Below are positions 62,241 through 64,000 of a DNA stretch of 64,000 nt, piece after piece. Every line of letters begins with the position of its first letter. Within the stretch, counting starts at the first letter, position 1. A model generated the notes under the pieces. It was not told where the DNA came from, did no database searches, and saw only the letters and a program-made list of their open reading frames with translations. This stretch comes from Chryseobacterium pennae (GTDB lineage Bacteria; Bacteroidota; Bacteroidia; Flavobacteriales; Weeksellaceae), in contig NZ_QNVT01000018.1 in the NCBI RefSeq assembly GCF_003385515.1, positions 60,882 through 124,881 on the forward strand. Direction: 5' to 3'. A program made the position numbers and the translations under genes.

Positions 62241-63179
62241 TTATAGGTATTTATGGTTTAGCTTTTCACATAATTTTTCAATATCATCTTTTTTCACCAG
62301 TTCGTTAACCCATTCCTGAGGAATATTTTCAAATCCATAATAGATTCCTGCCAACCCTCCTGTAATGGCTCCGGTTGTATCTGTATCTTCACCCAGATTA
62401 ACGGCTTTCAATACTGCTTCAGAATAGCTTTCTGAGTTTAGAAAGCACCATAAAGACGCTTCCAGACTATGCAGCACATAGCCGCTTCCTCTTATTTCAT
62501 CTTCGGGATACCCTGAAATATCATTTTTTAAAATCTTTTGAAAAAGTTCAATTTCATTTAAGCTAAACCATTGTTTTTCTGCATATTCCAGAACCAAATT
62601 TTGTATATGTGTATATGCTTCCGTTTTATTTTTTTCTTTAATTAATTGAATCGCAAAAATCACATAGATAAAACAGGCAAAAACAGATCGGAAATGCCCA
62701 TGAGTGATTGTGGAGACTTCTTTTACCGTTTGATAAATCTTTTCAATATTTTCTTCATTCTCTAAATAAAAAGCTAAGGGAAGAATTCTCATCAAAGATC
62801 CGTTTCCATTATCTTCTTCAAAAATATTTCCTGAAAACCGGGCGCTTTCTCCTTTAATTAGCCTTGTAATAGCTTCTCTTGTAGTTCCTCCTATATCGAA
62901 AAGTCTTCCGTGGGCAGTCCAGTGACCATATTTCACCCATTTCACAAAGCTTTGCCCTATCTTTTCCAGGTTATAGCCCTTTGTAAGTTCTTCTGCCAGA
63001 CATAATGTTAATGAACTATCATCACTCCAGGTCCCCTTGGGTTGGTTATGCGAGCCAAATTCCTGCATTTCTGTAACAGGAAACTGTTTCAAATATTCTC
63101 TGTTTTTAAACTCAACCGGAACTCCTAAGGCATCACCGATGCATACACCCATAATTCCTGCCTTTACTTTATTTTCCAT
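62241..63179 (-). CDS. ADP-ribosylglycohydrolase (DraG/ARH family)
   Basis: 312 residues, all-helical. Removes ADP-ribose from proteins or other acceptors using two Mg2+. Motifs: CIGDALGVPVEF near 14-25, WSDDSSLTLCLAE (first metal Asp pair, about 50-62), NGSLMRILP near 125, and GEDTDTTGAITGGLAGI (second metal site, about 265). Full length for the family. The start ATG overlaps the sirtuin stop by one base, giving coupled translation. Confidence 0.92.
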   Translation of the reverse strand: MENKVKAGIMGVCIGDALGVPVEFKNREYLKQFPVTEMQEFGSHNQPKGTWSDDSSLTLCLAEELTKGYNLEKIGQSFVKWVKYGHWTAHGRLFDIGGTTREAITRLIKGESARFSGNIFEEDNGNGSLMRILPLAFYLENEENIEKIYQTVKEVSTITHGHFRSVFACFIYVIFAIQLIKEKNKTEAYTHIQNLVLEYAEKQWFSLNEIELFQKILKNDISGYPEDEIRGSGYVLHSLEASLWCFLNSESYSEAVLKAVNLGEDTDTTGAITGGLAGIYYGFENIPQEWVNELVKKDDIEKLCEKLNHKYL

Positions 63180-63865
63180 CAGGCAAGGTTTACCAGCTTA
63201 TCAAATAACAGTTTCATTCCCTGTGTCGCTGTTTCTTTCATCACCACCGCTCTCTGCCCATAGCCAAAGCCTGTTTCATTAGGGTTGATAACAATTAAAA
63301 GACAGTCATCTTTGATATCATGGATCAGTCCAGCTGCAGGATATACCTGTAGAGAGGTTCCGATTACCAATAAAATATCTGAGTCTTTTACTATTTCTCT
63401 AGCATCCTGATATAAAGGAACATCTTCCCCAAACCAAACAATAAATGGTCTTAATTGCCCCCCATCTTCTGCTTTATCTCCTATCTTGATGTCTTCTTTC
63501 TGCTCATAGATCAGCTTTTTATTATTGCATGAGCAAGATTTAAACAATTCACCATGGATATGAAGAATTTTTGTGGAACCGGCTCTTTCATGCAGATCAT
63601 CAATATTTTGGGTAATGATCTGAACATCAAAATATTTTTCCAGTTCTGCCACTAGTTTGTGGGCTTCGTTAGCTTCCACTTCATGAAGTTGACGTCTTCT
63701 CTGGTTATAGAATTCCAACACCAAAGCTCTGTCTTTTTTCCATCCTTCCAGACTGGCCACATCGGTTACACTATGATTTTCCCAAAGGCCGTCTCCATCT
63801 CTGAAGGTTTGTATTCCGCTTTCTGCACTGATTCCTGCTCCGCTTAATATGGTTAGTTTTTTCAT
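63179..63865 (-). CDS. Sirtuin (Sir2/CobB family NAD-dependent deacylase) with an incomplete zinc site
   Basis: 228 residues. NAD-binding GAGISAESGIQTFRD (residues 9-23), TQNIDDLHERAG, HIHGEL (catalytic His near 117) and VIGTSLQVYPAAGL near 170. FYNQRRRQ carries the Tyr-x-x-Arg pattern of desuccinylases such as CobB. The zinc module has one Cys pair (SCSCNN) but the second pair is replaced (GDKAEDGGQLRPF), so zinc binding is probably lost. First gene of the cluster, promoter beyond 63865. NAD+ is consumed to make O-acyl-ADP-ribose. Confidence 0.93.
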   Translation of the reverse strand: MKKLTILSGAGISAESGIQTFRDGDGLWENHSVTDVASLEGWKKDRALVLEFYNQRRRQLHEVEANEAHKLVAELEKYFDVQIITQNIDDLHERAGSTKILHIHGELFKSCSCNNKKLIYEQKEDIKIGDKAEDGGQLRPFIVWFGEDVPLYQDAREIVKDSDILLVIGTSLQVYPAAGLIHDIKDDCLLIVINPNETGFGYGQRAVVMKETATQGMKLLFDKLVNLA

Positions 63866-64000
63866 TGTTTTTTAATTTTGTTTCGTACACTGAGTTTTTT
63901 CTGCCACGAATGCCTTTAGATTTGTAAAAGGATTTAGTAATAAATTAGATAATAATTAAATACTGAAGAACCAGAGAAAATAAAGTGAACTAAACGAATG

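Noticed and set aside
63876..63950. Possible further copy of a dispersed repeat near the right edge (GTACACTGAG, CCACGAATGCC)
   Set aside because: Only short matches are visible and the region is cut by the window, so it cannot be supported.
1..64000. Insertion sequence, prophage, CRISPR or restriction cassette
   Set aside because: No transposase, integrase, phage structural, Cas or methyltransferase gene was recognised; the repeats seen are not spaced like a CRISPR array.

Overview
The window reads as a chromosomal segment of a Flavobacteriia member (Bacteroidota), most likely Chryseobacterium or a close Weeksellaceae relative. Evidence: low GC, promoters of the Bacteroidetes type (TAnnTTTG at -7 with TTG or TTTG about 19-20 bp upstream), almost no Shine-Dalgarno signals, and typical families (GLPGLI, DUF4421, DUF3127, GxxExxY, FeoB-associated Cys-rich protein, beta-barrel proteins with a carboxypeptidase-like regulatory domain). 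No transposase, prophage, CRISPR array or rRNA was seen. The DNA is mostly core chromosome with small accessory loci.

Layout. 1-11.5 kb: the dcw division/wall cluster on the plus strand (mraY partial, murD, ftsW, murG, murC, ftsQ, ftsA, ftsZ, then a YqeY gene). It is interrupted between murC and ftsQ by a palindromic repeat and a GxxExxY gene. 11.9-14 kb: bacilliredoxin and a GH3-family enzyme. 14-22.8 kb, minus strand: a secreted astacin-type lipoprotein protease, two small charged lipoproteins, two paralogous EEP phosphatases, rhomboid protease, mutL, a YoaK-type membrane protein and a USP-like protein. 23.3-28.1 kb: two-component pair, GNAT, MocR-type regulator. 28.3 kb: DUF389 membrane protein. 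29.6-39.3 kb: a five-gene minus-strand envelope-stress locus (Tir/YbjN-like protein, PspA, YqiJ/NfeD-like OB protein, flotillin, 1600-residue AAA+ protein) with a divergent XRE regulator. 39.4-40.1 kb: five tRNAs, four of them two duplicated tRNA-Leu genes. 40.2-42.2 kb: DUF3127, aat, EamA transporter. 42.6-47.6 kb: TPR protein, oxidoreductase, Crp-like regulator, glmM. 47.6-52.2 kb: DUF4421 protein, feoA-feoB-Cys-rich operon with a palindromic operator, GLPGLI protein. 52.4-59 kb: DinB, a 903-residue beta-barrel protein, a JmjC-like cupin, an M14 peptidase. 59.2-63.9 kb, minus strand: sirtuin, ADP-ribosylglycohydrolase, two unknowns, KptA RNA 2'-phosphotransferase and a PPP-type phosphatase, which together suggest an NAD+/ADP-ribose module.

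How parts fit together. The first 11 kb supplies lipid I/II synthesis and the early divisome. GlmM at 46 kb feeds the same pathway with glucosamine-1-phosphate. The PspA-flotillin-AAA+ locus probably senses or repairs membrane damage under the divergent XRE regulator, because both promoters share one short inverted repeat. The feo operon imports ferrous iron under what looks like a DtxR/Fur-type operator.

The most unusual signals are: (1) a dispersed family of about 155-215 bp imperfect palindromes with 25-nt inner arms, three full copies and one half copy, one lying directly before the GxxExxY gene inside dcw; (2) the PspA/flotillin/giant AAA+ locus; (3) the KptA-ARH-sirtuin cluster. Functions are assigned by reading motifs only; no database search was possible.
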